Assembly (NCBI RefSeq): GCF_014334135.1
Contig: NZ_CP060497.1
Span: forward strand, 3,596,001 to 3,660,000
DNA length: 64,000 nucleotides
Source: Olivibacter sp. SDN3
GTDB lineage: Bacteria > Bacteroidota > Bacteroidia > Sphingobacteriales > Sphingobacteriaceae
Direction of reading: 5' to 3'
A program made the translations under genes and the position numbers. Each line of letters opens with the position of its first letter. Positions within the stretch are counted from its first letter, which is position 1. A model generated the notes under the pieces. The model worked only from the letters and a program-made list of their open reading frames with translations, was not told the origin of the DNA and did no database searches. This document shows, piece by piece, positions 7,278-16,556 of this stretch.

Positions 7278-9506
7278 TTAAAGGTGGTTGTCAATTAATT
7301 TTATTGTTTCGTCACTGTTTATCTGAATAGTAGTAAAACCTCGTTCATTTCTGATGCGTTCTTTGCCCGGCTCGTCGGCCATTTTAAAGGTTTCTGTAGG
7401 TAATTTCAAGCGTATTACTCCGCCTTTTTCAGCCCGGATACGTATTTCTTTGTAACGGCCCTTTTTCTTTTCAGCACTTATTAAAAAACCTCCTTCAGCC
7501 CGTAAGTTTCGGAATGATACATCTTGCCAAGCTTGCGGTACGGCCGGAAAAATTTCAACATAACCATCCTTACTTTGTAATAACAGTTCATGAATCCCCT
7601 GCGCAAAGGCGAAATTTCCTTCCAAGGTAAACGGCCTGTAAGTAAATGCTGAATATTGCCCTCCCTTTTGATCGCCATTTAGGTGAAAGGAGTTAATAGA
7701 ACAAAAGTTATTTGCAAATTTTTGAAGGTTCAGTACTGCGCTATCTGCCTCTTTTGCCCGTGCATACATACAGGCTATCCAACTAAAGGAATAGCCTACC
7801 CAGGCTCTTGTTCCCAGCTTTTCCAGATGCCTCAGCGAATTTTTGATAAGTTTTTCTTCTTCCGGGTGCCGCACATCCAGCAATGTCAATGGATAGATGG
7901 CCATATACGGTGAAAAGTGCCTGTGCGAATGTTCCATAGGTTCTTTCAAAGAAACCAATAAGCCAGTAGTATCCGCGCTATAAGCGGGCAGCTCCTTTTC
8001 TACACGCTCCCAATCCAAGGCTTCATTCTTTCTTCCCGATGCTAAGCTAAGCTCAGCTGCCGCCTTGAAAATAAATTTTGCTAAGGCCAAGTCATAATTC
8101 GTCCAATCTTTAAACCAAGCCTCTATCGCATTATCATGATACTCAGGACTAGAGCTTAATGGTAGATAGCGTTGCCCATTTTTTATTTCAGTTATGTTCC
8201 GTAGATAAGTGGCTACTTGCGTAATATAAGGGTAAGCCTTTTTTTTCAGAAACTTTTGATCCATGCTGTACTTCCACTGCCAATAGAAATGCTGGGCAGT
8301 CCAGGCACCCACCGTAGGCGATAGGGAATACTGAATCCACCCTCCCATGGGCGCTCCCTGCAGGGTAACCACGCCCGGCACATTCAATCCCTCTACCTGG
8401 AAATATTGTTTCGTGTAGCGCAGATTTTCCTTCCGAATTTTCCAGAGCCAATCAGTAAAAGTTTCTGCCTCCGACAACCTATTCCCTGTATAAGCCGGCC
8501 AGTAGCTCAACTGTGTGTTCAGGTCGTTGTGAAAGTCGCCTTTCCAGGGCGGCAATCCACCATTATCTGCGGTCCATATAGCTTGCAAAGTGATGGCAGG
8601 CGCACCTTTTCTAGCCGTAGCCCCCAGTTTGTACATCTCTAAATAATACTGTTTCTCCAATGTTTTGTCGGGTAGAGAAACGTGTGATTTACTCCAAAAA
8701 TCTTCCCACCAAGCTAAGTGTTTAGCCAGTGATTTAGCGGAAGACGCCGATGATACATCGGGCAATTTTGCTGGTTTATTATTGCTCACAGTCCATAATC
8801 CGATCCATCTTCCAACCGCTATCTTTTGCCATTTAATCAACACTTCATAATACCGGCCCTCATAGGTAACCTGACGGTATAATAGACTATTCCCTTCGCG
8901 TTTTACGCCCCCCTGTTGATAGCCCAAGCGGGATAGGCTCTGTCCATCTACACTATTTTTGGCAACACCATCATCCGGGAGATTTACATATGCATGAGGT
9001 GCTATCTCGGGTAATATTTCTGTCAGCTCCCCGCCTTGAATCTCAAAAGAACCAAAAGGCTCCGTTGCATGTACATAAGTAATCAACTGCACGCCACTAT
9101 CAAATACAATCGTGTTGATAGCCTGCGCTATATCTAAGGTATTACTGAGCACCTGGCCCCATTTTTCTACGTTAAGCTCCAGCGCAGCTGCCGGCAATTT
9201 AGTCGGATAAGGAGAAGCCTCATAAGGCATATCACCCCATTCCTGAACAGACTTATAATCCTGACTATCAACACGATTTTTTACCCATTTAAAGTTATGA
9301 TGCTCGAGGTTAAAGGCTTTGCGTTCATCCCACAGATCCGCTCTATCTAGCGAAAACCTTAGCTTTCCTTCCTTCTCCCAAATCAAGGTGCCAAGCATTC
9401 CGTTGCCCAAAGGCATCGCTTCATCCCAGCGATTAGCGAGCTGATCGAAGTGTATAGAATAGTTTAATGATTCCTGGGCGCAAAGTAGCCGAATACTAAG
9501 CAGCAA
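7278..9506 (-). CDS. Glycoside hydrolase family 95-like protein, exported
   Basis: A 742-residue protein resembling GH95 alpha-L-fucosidases. It has an N-terminal domain with RWDEAMPLGNGMLG, a helical (alpha/alpha)6 region with HNDLNTQLSYWPAY (the Asn pair region of the family) and SSSPEYHDN (candidate acid Glu), and a C-terminal beta domain. The loop usually written DGNFG reads LEGNF here. The open frame begins at a TTG inside a hydrophobic stretch. An ATG at 9535 is out of frame by one base, so the start is probably frameshifted. It should act on fucose- or galactose-containing glycans in the periplasm or at the surface. Confidence 0.75.
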   Translation of the reverse strand: MLLSIRLLCAQESLNYSIHFDQLANRWDEAMPLGNGMLGTLIWEKEGKLRFSLDRADLWDERKAFNLEHHNFKWVKNRVDSQDYKSVQEWGDMPYEASPYPTKLPAAALELNVEKWGQVLSNTLDIAQAINTIVFDSGVQLITYVHATEPFGSFEIQGGELTEILPEIAPHAYVNLPDDGVAKNSVDGQSLSRLGYQQGGVKREGNSLLYRQVTYEGRYYEVLIKWQKIAVGRWIGLWTVSNNKPAKLPDVSSASSAKSLAKHLAWWEDFWSKSHVSLPDKTLEKQYYLEMYKLGATARKGAPAITLQAIWTADNGGLPPWKGDFHNDLNTQLSYWPAYTGNRLSEAETFTDWLWKIRKENLRYTKQYFQVEGLNVPGVVTLQGAPMGGWIQYSLSPTVGAWTAQHFYWQWKYSMDQKFLKKKAYPYITQVATYLRNITEIKNGQRYLPLSSSPEYHDNAIEAWFKDWTNYDLALAKFIFKAAAELSLASGRKNEALDWERVEKELPAYSADTTGLLVSLKEPMEHSHRHFSPYMAIYPLTLLDVRHPEEEKLIKNSLRHLEKLGTRAWVGYSFSWIACMYARAKEADSAVLNLQKFANNFCSINSFHLNGDQKGGQYSAFTYRPFTLEGNFAFAQGIHELLLQSKDGYVEIFPAVPQAWQDVSFRNLRAEGGFLISAEKKKGRYKEIRIRAEKGGVIRLKLPTETFKMADEPGKERIRNERGFTTIQINSDETIKLIDNHL

Positions 9507-9807
9507 ATAAATACAGCAATATTTCTTAAAAGCATAAAATTAGATTTATACCTCAAAATATAGATAACCACTATGAATAAATGAAATGATATTACCTCAT
9601 TTATAAGCAATCTTACCCTAACATCCAATAATTAATCGTCTGTCCATAGATCGGGCAAATACCTTCATAGATTGGGACAAGTGTACATGGGAATAATGAA
9701 CCAACTTTGTATCATCATTTAAGGAAATGATATGACAGCATGCACTGTATCAAATAAGTTCTCTGAGAAATCAAGGTAAAAATTCAATAACAAACAAATA
9801 AAATCGT
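9507..9807. other. Divergent intergenic region (GH95-like / SDR)
   Basis: This contains the probable true start of the GH95-like gene (ATG at 9535-9533, minus strand). It also holds a 7-bp inverted repeat ATCATTT-N4-AAATGAT at 9714-9731, 77 nt before the SDR start, a possible regulator site. Otherwise it is AT-rich without genes. Confidence 0.4.
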
Positions 9808-10554
9808 ATGAATTTAAAAGACAAAGTTGCACTTATCAGCGGTGCATCAAGTGGAATCGGTGAAGGTGTAGCCAAAGCATTGGCAGCGAAAGGTGTAAAA
9901 GTCGGCATAGCGGCAAGAAGACTCGATAAGCTAAAGACGCTCGAGGAAGAGATTACAGCAAAAGGAGGCGAAGCCTTCGCCGTCGAAATGGATGTGACTA
10001 ATCCTGATAGTGTTGAAAAAGGGGTGAAAGCCTTAAAAGAGCATTTCGGAAAGATTGACATTTTGGTCAATAATGCAGGTATTATGCCGGCTGCGGATAT
10101 TGACACCTTCAAAACAGAAGAATGGACTGCGATGGTGGACGTAAACATTAAAGGTATATTAAATACTACCGCAAGTGTGCTACCGGAATTGATAACACAG
10201 CATAGTGGTCACATCATCAATCTATCGTCTATCGCCGGGCGTAAACTTTTCAAGGGTTTGGCCGTTTATTGTGCGAGCAAACATTTTGTCGCAGCTTTCT
10301 CTGATATTATGCGCATGGAAATCGGAAAGAAACATAACATCCGGGTAACCAGCATTCAACCGGGGGCGGTAGCGACAAATCTCTACGAGCAGATAACAGA
10401 TAAAAATTACAAAGAAGGAATGGAAGGTCTTCGTGAACAGATGACTTTCCTAAGTCCGGAGGATATCGCACACAGTATGATCTATGCATTGGAGGCTCCG
10501 GATCATGTAGATGTGTCCGAATTGTTTATCCTACCTATAGATCAGGAGTGGTAA
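9808..10554 (+). CDS. Short-chain dehydrogenase/reductase
   Basis: A 248-residue classical SDR. The dinucleotide motif is SGASSGIGEG (about residues 11-20), followed by the NNAG motif. The catalytic serine lies in INLSSIAG and the YxxxK pair in VYCASK. AARRLDK after strand 2 suggests NADP preference through its arginines. The reaction is NAD(P)-dependent oxidation or reduction of an unknown alcohol or ketone. It is followed by a terminator and an AraC regulator, an arrangement repeated at 32579-34776. Confidence 0.93.
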   Translation: MNLKDKVALISGASSGIGEGVAKALAAKGVKVGIAARRLDKLKTLEEEITAKGGEAFAVEMDVTNPDSVEKGVKALKEHFGKIDILVNNAGIMPAADIDTFKTEEWTAMVDVNIKGILNTTASVLPELITQHSGHIINLSSIAGRKLFKGLAVYCASKHFVAAFSDIMRMEIGKKHNIRVTSIQPGAVATNLYEQITDKNYKEGMEGLREQMTFLSPEDIAHSMIYALEAPDHVDVSELFILPIDQEW

Positions 10555-10570
10555 GCAAAGAGCGACAATC

Positions 10571-10627
10571 AACTTTGGATAGTGGTAAGGCTTAAGGCTT
10601 CCGCTGTCCAAAGTTTTACTATTTTTA
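10571..10627 (+). terminator. Rho-independent terminator after the SDR gene
   Basis: A 15-bp stem pairs 10571-10585 with 10601-10615 (core CTTTGGATAGTGG / CCGCTGTCCAAAG with two wobbles). The loop has 15 nt and a T-rich tail follows. It probably separates the SDR from the AraC gene. Confidence 0.7.
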
Positions 10628-10651
10628 TGCATATAAAGTAAAATCATCATT

Positions 10652-11566
10652 ATGCGCATTGATTTACGGTTTGATTCGATACAAGCGTTTCACGATTTCA
10701 GCAACCTACCTAAGACCGAACACCCATTGATCAGTCTGATTGATTACAGTGTAGTGAAGTATCCACCCGAGTATACGGATATGCGCTGGGTTCAGAATTA
10801 TTACTCGATCGGCTTAAAACGCAATGTAAGCAAGAAATTCAATTACGGACAGCTACCCTATGACTTTGATGAAGGCGTACTGACACTAGTTGCGCCACAG
10901 CAGGTGATCCACATCGAAATCGATCCCGATGCAGAAAGCGATCCTTCGGGCTGGCTATTGCTGATCCATCCGGATTTCTTCTGGAATACATCCCTCGCGA
11001 AAAAGATTAAACGGTACGAATTCTTCGGTTATGCAGTAAATGAAGCGTTATTCCTTTCCGATAAGGAAGAACAATTACTGATAGCTATTTTTCGGCAGAT
11101 CCGAAAAGAATACCAGTCGCATATCGATAAATTTACACATGACATCATCATCGGACATCTTGAACTGCTCCTGCGCTATACAGAAAGGTTTTACCAGCGG
11201 CAATTTTTAACCCGTCGCAAGAGTAATCACCAGATACTGGAACAGATGGAATCTGTATTGGACAGCTATTTTGAAGATGATAGTCTTGCGCTTAAGGGAA
11301 TTCCTCCAGTCACACAAATTGCGGAATCGCTCCATCTGACACCCAATTACCTCAGTACGCTGTTAAAAATGCTTACCGGATTAAGCACGCAACAGCATCT
11401 GCAAAGCCGGCTCATCGCAAAGGCCAAAGAAAAACTATCAACCACAAACCTATCTGTAAGTGAGATTGCCTATACCTTGGGATTTGGTCATCCCGCATCG
11501 TTCAACAAATTCTTCAAGAGCAAAACCCAGATGTCACCGGGAGAATTTCGTTCGACTTTCAATTAG
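10652..11566 (+). CDS. AraC family transcriptional regulator
   Basis: A 304-residue regulator. The N-terminal half is a cupin-like sensing domain with YGQLPYDFDEGVLTLVAP. The last 100 residues carry two helix-turn-helix motifs, with the signature LSVSEIAYTLGFGHPASFNKFFKSKTQMSPGEFR split over the second motif. It is clearly paralogous to the AraC protein at 33868, sharing the DFxEGVL and HPDFFW segments and the EALFLSD region. It likely controls the SDR just upstream. Confidence 0.93.
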   Translation: MRIDLRFDSIQAFHDFSNLPKTEHPLISLIDYSVVKYPPEYTDMRWVQNYYSIGLKRNVSKKFNYGQLPYDFDEGVLTLVAPQQVIHIEIDPDAESDPSGWLLLIHPDFFWNTSLAKKIKRYEFFGYAVNEALFLSDKEEQLLIAIFRQIRKEYQSHIDKFTHDIIIGHLELLLRYTERFYQRQFLTRRKSNHQILEQMESVLDSYFEDDSLALKGIPPVTQIAESLHLTPNYLSTLLKMLTGLSTQQHLQSRLIAKAKEKLSTTNLSVSEIAYTLGFGHPASFNKFFKSKTQMSPGEFRSTFN

Positions 11567-11930
11567 AAAACAACGGAAAAATTCTTCATAAACATCCTTG
11601 CTGTTAGATTTTCGGTGCATACCGGCAGACCAATCTGAAGTAAAGCATTTGCTGTCGAAATAATACGATCTCATATATCTATAACCTTACAGTTTTGGTG
11701 AAAATATTTCGTTCCGGGAATGCATAACAACGTATTAAGTAGATTTTATCCAGTAAAAACGTTAATTTTGGTTTCAGATCGGCGGCTTTTCTTGCCCTGG
11801 CATATAAAAAAGTGGAGATTCTTCTTCATAGTATGCGAATGATCGTTGATATTGGAGAAGTAATCTGCCAAAATATTTTATATAGTCGCTTTCATTTAAC
11901 ACAACGTACTGCTTAATAATAAGATTCGAT
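11567..11930. other. Intergenic region with an unexplained open minus-strand stretch
   Basis: No gene is supported. On the minus strand 11774-11900 is open and reads like protein (YIKYFGRLLLQYQRSF, then SPLFYMPGQEKPPI and a stop). It has no convincing start and runs into the start of the M20 gene. It may be a relic of an unknown gene. Confidence 0.3.
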
Positions 11931-13370
11931 ATGAGAAAACTAACCTTGACAATTTCCCTGTGCTCCTGCATTTTCTTCTCAAGTTATGGACAAACAGAAG
12001 ACCAAAACCAGATACTGGCCTATATTGAACAGAATGGGCAGGATTATGGTGAGATATCCCGACAAATTTGGGAATTTGCCGAAGTAGGCTATCAAGAAGA
12101 AAAGAGTGCAGAGCTTTTAAGAAATCAGTTAGCAGAAGCTGGTTTTGAAATTACGGAAGGAGTTGCCGGTATGCCTACGGCATTTATAGCATCATACGGA
12201 AAAGGACAGCCCATCATCGGAATTTTAGGGGAATACGACGCCCTGCCCGGACTGTCACAGACGGATGAGCCAACACCGCAGGCCAGGGTAGCGGGTGGAG
12301 CGGGCCACGGCTGCGGGCATAATTTATTCGGTTCCGGTTCGGCCTTGGCTGCGGTGGCAATTAAAGATTATTTGGCTAACTCGGGTAAGTCTGGAACTAT
12401 CCGTTTCTATGGTACTCCTGCGGAAGAGGGCGGTGCAGGAAAAGTGTATATGGTGCGCGAAGGCTTGTTTAATGACGTGGACGCCGTATTACATTGGCAT
12501 CCCGGTAATACGAATTCAGCCTCGGCAAGTTCTTCCCTTGCTAATAAATCAGCCAAATTCCGTTTTTATGGAAAGCCTGCGCATGCATCCAGTGCTCCAG
12601 ATCAAGGAAGGTCTGCGCTGGACGGTGTAGAAGCGATGGACTATATGACCAATATGATGCGGGAACATATTTCATCTGATACTCGAATTCATTATGTCAT
12701 TACCAAAGGGGGCGAAGCCCCTAACGTTGTTCCAGCTTTTGCCGAAGTATACTATTATGTTAGACATCCGGAAGTAGATGAAGTGAAAGAAACATTCGAC
12801 CGTATAGTGAAAGCTTCAGAAGGAGCAGCCATGGGCACAGATACCCGGGTTGAGCACGAAGTGATCCACGGTATATACAATTTATTGCCTAACAAGACAC
12901 TCTCGCAAGTGATGGACAAAAACCTACGGATCGTTGGTGGTATATCTTACACGCCCGAAGAGCGTATTTTGGCTGAAAAATTGCAGGCTACTTTTGACAA
13001 AAAGCCCCCCTTGGACGATGCCTCAAAGATAGCACCTTTTGAAGTTAGAGAACGTGGCAGCGGTGGTTCTACCGACGTAGCAGATATAAGTTGGAATGCC
13101 CCTACCGTAGGGCTGAGTACGGCTACTTTTATACCGGGGAGCCCAGGGCATAGTTGGCAGGCTGTAGTGGCTGCTGGAAGCAGTATTGGAAGAAAGGCGA
13201 TGGTCAATGCATCCAAAACAATGGCTCTTACAGCTTACGAACTTTTTAATAGTCCGGAAGTGTTAGCAGCAGCCAAGGAGGAGCTGGACGAACGTCGAGG
13301 AAAAGACTTTCAATATCAATCCTTGGTTGGCGACCGGAAACCTCCACTAGACTATCGTAATAATAACTAA
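11931..13370 (+). CDS. M20 family amidohydrolase (AbgB-like), exported
   Basis: A 479-residue zinc peptidase-family protein with a signal peptide (about residues 1-20, ending FSSYGQ). Metal ligands of the M20 family are readable: GEYDALPG (about residue 105), GHGCGHNLFG, EEGGAGK and LHWHPGN. The dimerisation domain follows with AKFRFYGKPAHASSAP. The order and length match aminobenzoyl-glutamate utilisation protein B-like enzymes, which cleave amide bonds of N-acyl amino acids. The physiological substrate is not shown. A strong terminator follows. Confidence 0.9.
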   Translation: MRKLTLTISLCSCIFFSSYGQTEDQNQILAYIEQNGQDYGEISRQIWEFAEVGYQEEKSAELLRNQLAEAGFEITEGVAGMPTAFIASYGKGQPIIGILGEYDALPGLSQTDEPTPQARVAGGAGHGCGHNLFGSGSALAAVAIKDYLANSGKSGTIRFYGTPAEEGGAGKVYMVREGLFNDVDAVLHWHPGNTNSASASSSLANKSAKFRFYGKPAHASSAPDQGRSALDGVEAMDYMTNMMREHISSDTRIHYVITKGGEAPNVVPAFAEVYYYVRHPEVDEVKETFDRIVKASEGAAMGTDTRVEHEVIHGIYNLLPNKTLSQVMDKNLRIVGGISYTPEERILAEKLQATFDKKPPLDDASKIAPFEVRERGSGGSTDVADISWNAPTVGLSTATFIPGSPGHSWQAVVAAGSSIGRKAMVNASKTMALTAYELFNSPEVLAAAKEELDERRGKDFQYQSLVGDRKPPLDYRNNN

Positions 13371-13377
13371 TCGTTCA

Positions 13378-13412
13378 GGCTGCCTATTTCAGGGTAGGCA
13401 GCCTCGATTTTC
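13378..13412 (+). terminator. Rho-independent terminator after the M20 gene
   Basis: A perfect 9-bp stem GGCTGCCTA / TAGGCAGCC (13378-13386 with 13395-13403) has an 8-nt loop and a short T-rich tail, 8 nt after the stop codon. Confidence 0.8.
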
Positions 13413-13464
13413 TCTCATCATGTTGTGCGAAAAAACGAAGATGTTTAGAATAATATAGAAGAAG

Positions 13465-13499
13465 CCGTCTCATAAGTTAACCATGAGGCGGTTTTTCTA
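13465..13499 (+). terminator. Second hairpin with T-tract, possible terminator
   Basis: CCGTCTCAT (13465-13473) pairs with ATGAGGCGG (13483-13491, one wobble), followed by TTTTT. It lies in the 343-nt gap between the M20 and acyltransferase genes. That gap otherwise shows no gene and should hold the acyltransferase promoter. Confidence 0.5.
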
Positions 13500-13713
13500 T
13501 TTTAAGGGATTTACTTTGTAGCGCGTGGTTGTGGGACGCAGGCAATACCTGCGGGATCAAGCCTTGGTTAAGTGTAAAAATGAGACTATCTGTTTGGGTT
13601 TTGATACTATTTGGTCGAGTTCAGATAAGTTATTTATTTAATTTTACAAATCCATTAAATAGCAATTTTTAACCATCTTATTATTAAACCCTAAATTCCA
13701 TATCCAAAGATCA

Positions 13714-14856
13714 ATGAATAATAATAGCCTTTCCGCAAAGCCACACTACCTTATATTAGACGGCCTTCGCGGTGTCGCAGCTATAATTGTTGTAACATTT
13801 CACCTGACCGAGCCATTATCGACCGGTAATTTAGATAACCTCGTCAATCACGGTTACCTTGCTGTTGACTTTTTCTTTTTATTATCAGGTTTCGTGATCG
13901 GCTATGCTTACGACGATCGCTGGAATAAAATGACCGCTGGCAATTTTTTAAAACGCCGTATCGAACGTCTTCAACCAATGGTGGTTTTGGGGATGACCCT
14001 AGGCGCTATAGGCTTCTATTTTACGGATTCTACGATATGGCCGCTCATTCATACTGTTCCTGTCTGGAAGATGCTACTGGTGATGCTGATCGGCTATACT
14101 ATCCTGCCCGTACCATTATCGCTTGATATACGCGGCTGGGAAGAGATGCACCCCCTGAATAGCGTGGGATGGTCATTGTTCTTTGAATATATTGCCAATA
14201 TTCTTTATGCTATCTGGATCAGGAAATTTTCCAAAACGGTATTAATTACCTTGGTGGGCATCGCTGCTATCGCACTCGCACATCTGGCAATCACAAACGG
14301 CGACGTCAGTGGTGGCTGGACGCTGAATGTGGAACAGGTACGCATTGGGCTGACCCGTACCATGTACCCTTTTTTTGCCGGTCTGTTGCTTTCACGTATA
14401 GCAAAGCCTACACGAATTAAAAATGCCTTTTTATGGTGCAGTCTTTTAGTAGCTATCTTACTTTATATGCCGCGCATTGGCGGCGCTGAGCATATTTGGA
14501 TGAACGGGATCTATGAATCTGTTTGCATTATTATCGTTTTCCCGCTTATAGTGTACCTTGGCGCCAGTGGTGTGGTGCAAACTACAAGGGAGAGAAGGAT
14601 ATGCAAATTCTTAGGTGATATATCCTATCCGCTTTACCTGGTACATTACCCGCTGGTCTATTTTTACGTTGCCTGGATCAGCGATCATCAAGGCATAACG
14701 ATCGTACAGGCGTTGCCCTATGCGTTACTTATTTTAATAGGTAGCATAGTTTTGGCCTACGCCGCATTGAAATGGTATGATGAGCCGGTTCGCAAATGGC
14801 TGCGGAAAAAGTTTGCGCCGGATCGGAATACGGTCAATGTGGTAGCCAAGAAGTAA
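13714..14856 (+). CDS. Acyltransferase family 3 membrane protein
   Basis: A 380-residue polytopic protein with about ten hydrophobic segments. The N-terminal signature LDGLRGVAAIIVVTFHLTEP contains the catalytic histidine region of acyltransferase-3 proteins. DFFFLLSGFVIGYAYDDRW and the late segment ISYPLYLVHYPLVYFYV are also typical. Such enzymes transfer acetyl or similar groups to sugars, lipids or peptides on the outer face of the inner membrane. The acceptor is unknown, and no polysaccharide genes are adjacent. Confidence 0.9.
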   Translation: MNNNSLSAKPHYLILDGLRGVAAIIVVTFHLTEPLSTGNLDNLVNHGYLAVDFFFLLSGFVIGYAYDDRWNKMTAGNFLKRRIERLQPMVVLGMTLGAIGFYFTDSTIWPLIHTVPVWKMLLVMLIGYTILPVPLSLDIRGWEEMHPLNSVGWSLFFEYIANILYAIWIRKFSKTVLITLVGIAAIALAHLAITNGDVSGGWTLNVEQVRIGLTRTMYPFFAGLLLSRIAKPTRIKNAFLWCSLLVAILLYMPRIGGAEHIWMNGIYESVCIIIVFPLIVYLGASGVVQTTRERRICKFLGDISYPLYLVHYPLVYFYVAWISDHQGITIVQALPYALLILIGSIVLAYAALKWYDEPVRKWLRKKFAPDRNTVNVVAKK

Positions 14857-14933
14857 CTGATACCTATTAATAAGCTTTTAAGCTTAGCGAATTGTGTAAC
14901 AAAACTTCAAACTGCGCTAGGAGTGGTGATGTT

Positions 14934-15359
14934 TTATTCCTCGGCTAGTTCCTTTATTGTCTGTAAGGCCTTTTTGGTTGCTGCATCCATTTCTTTAAAA
15001 TATTCCTCGGGCATATCCGAGATTAGCGATAAGGTGGTAACATCATCCTGCTCTTCTAACGTATATTTTTCACGCAGATTTCCGAGGCTCTGGCCTTCAT
15101 TTCCCGCTTGCAACTCATGGAGGTGATGAAAAGTTATCTCGCGGTTTTCCGTCAATGATGCAACTTCACTTTCCATCCCGTTGTTATCGGGATCTAGGAA
15201 TTTGACGCGGCCACCCTGCTTTAGATCGCCGGTATAGCTTGACCCAGGCATATATGCGGCTGCCCATTTTTTATAAGTATCTTTACCCCACAACACCTGC
15301 CAAACTTTTTCGGCTGGTGCATTGATATTGATCTGTTGGTCAATTGTCTGTGCTTTCAT
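14934..15359 (-). CDS. SRPBCC family protein (START/AHSA1-like)
   Basis: A 141-residue protein with the helix-grip opening INAPAEKVWQVLWGKDTYKKW and strands such as GGRVKFLDPDNNGMESEVAS and EITFHHLH. The C-terminal helix is EYFKEMDAATKKALQTIKELAEE. The fold binds hydrophobic ligands or acts as a chaperone-like module; no catalytic residues can be named. It converges on the acyltransferase gene and stands alone. Confidence 0.85.
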   Translation of the reverse strand: MKAQTIDQQININAPAEKVWQVLWGKDTYKKWAAAYMPGSSYTGDLKQGGRVKFLDPDNNGMESEVASLTENREITFHHLHELQAGNEGQSLGNLREKYTLEEQDDVTTLSLISDMPEEYFKEMDAATKKALQTIKELAEE

Positions 15360-15449
15360 AATTGTCGATTTATAAGTGTTGACTAAATTTCAATAGCCAC
15401 CATTATTTAAACGTCCAACACAACCAAAAGTTTTTGGTAAAAATCTATC

Positions 15450-15713
15450 TCACATATTACACCAATTTTTAAAAAGGTCTAGCCAGAATAACTCTTTAGA
15501 AGCTTTGACAGAAAAATTGAACCAGCTGATGCCTCCAAACAAGAGACCCGCAATTTTGCTGGTTAAGCATAGCCTAAGTATAAGCCAACGACGATTTACA
15601 AAAATGGTTAAAATCATGTAGTTAAATACAACGTAACTACTTATTTGTCTGGTGGCGTCAACCCATTCGCCAACTAAATAATCCAGCTCGACATCCAACC
15701 TTACCGATTTCAT
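15450..15713 (-). CDS. Hypothetical protein, doubtful
   Basis: An 87-codon open frame with a hydrophobic middle (YVVFNYMILTIFV, then IAGLLFGGISWFNF). It matches no family I know. Its composition could be a small membrane protein, but codon evidence is weak and it may be chance. Confidence 0.2.
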   Translation of the reverse strand: MKSVRLDVELDYLVGEWVDATRQISSYVVFNYMILTIFVNRRWLILRLCLTSKIAGLLFGGISWFNFSVKASKELFWLDLFKNWCNM

Positions 15714-15810
15714 TGTAGGTATTGTCGGGCGAATTCACTATTGGGAAACACTTGCTGATGCGAATTAATTATCTTTGTCGGAGCCATTACCAGTAATTGC
15801 ATTATGTCGA

Positions 15811-16089
15811 ATGAATAAAGTCAAAGATAACTTGGAGGTAGCAGTTTTTACGACGAAATATGTGTTGGAGGGTAAATCGCCCATACTATATGTTTATCAT
15901 TACGATGACGGAAGCTGGCAGTTTAATGGAAAAGAGCGGAACATAAATGATGAGGATTATCGGATAATCTCTTTAAGTGAAATCGTTGAGCTGGATACGA
16001 CAATCCAAGGTATTTTAGACCTACCTTTAGGCTTTGAAGCGTTCCGAGAGACGAGAGATAAATCTTGGCAAATTATTTCGGCGAATTGA
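15811..16089 (+). CDS. Small conserved-type protein, possibly DUF2185-like
   Basis: A 92-residue cytoplasmic protein. The segments VFTTKYVLEGKSPILYVYHYDDGSWQF, read across about residues 10-36, then IISLSEIVELDTTIQGILDLPLGFEAFR resemble small DUF2185/immunity-like proteins with a conserved W-x-F and a late LPxGxxAxR motif. I chose the ATG at 15811 over an upstream in-frame TTG at 15775. The family assignment is from memory of the pattern and is tentative; the function is unknown. Confidence 0.5.
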   Translation: MNKVKDNLEVAVFTTKYVLEGKSPILYVYHYDDGSWQFNGKERNINDEDYRIISLSEIVELDTTIQGILDLPLGFEAFRETRDKSWQIISAN

Positions 16090-16151
16090 TATGGTCACAT
16101 ATAATTTATTCTAAAACGATAATCTTCTTGTTTTGGCAATTGTAATCATTT

Positions 16152-16547
16152 TCAGTGTAAGTGAACAAAATCTTTAACACGCAGATCGGATATTACGATC
16201 CTATAGCCATCTGGGTCGGCAATCATAATACCATTATGTTCCCAATAAGGGTTTTTGGGTGTTAAAGTGGCAATGTTATGTTGCTCGATATTTCCCATAA
16301 TACGTTTATATTCTTCTGTAGTTTTTGGATAAAAAACTAGTAAATCATCCTCTCCAAAATTAAAATCTATTTTTTCAGATGAGCTCGTGAATTCCAAGTG
16401 CCAATCTAAGTCAGTCTTACCGAGGAATACACCATCGTATCCGTCATGATTTTCGAAAGAGCCGAGTATGTTTAAATCAAATATTCTCATATAGAAAGCT
16501 ATGAGGAGCCCTAAATCGTTGGTATGCCGTGCAATTCGAAGTTCCAT
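16152..16547 (-). CDS. VOC family protein (glyoxalase/bleomycin-resistance fold)
   Basis: A 131-residue protein with the paired beta-alpha-beta-beta-beta modules of the vicinal oxygen chelate family. It opens MELRIARHTNDLGLLIAFY; GYDGVFLGKTDLDWHLEF and the late YWEHNGIMIADPDGYRIVI are the standard strands. His17-, His- and Glu-type metal ligands are plausible but not certain. It sits 9 nt downstream of a GNAT gene on the same strand. A decayed copy of its first 45 codons lies at 29523-29650. Confidence 0.88.
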   Translation of the reverse strand: MELRIARHTNDLGLLIAFYMRIFDLNILGSFENHDGYDGVFLGKTDLDWHLEFTSSSEKIDFNFGEDDLLVFYPKTTEEYKRIMGNIEQHNIATLTPKNPYWEHNGIMIADPDGYRIVISDLRVKDFVHLH

Positions 16548-16556
16548 GATAATAAA

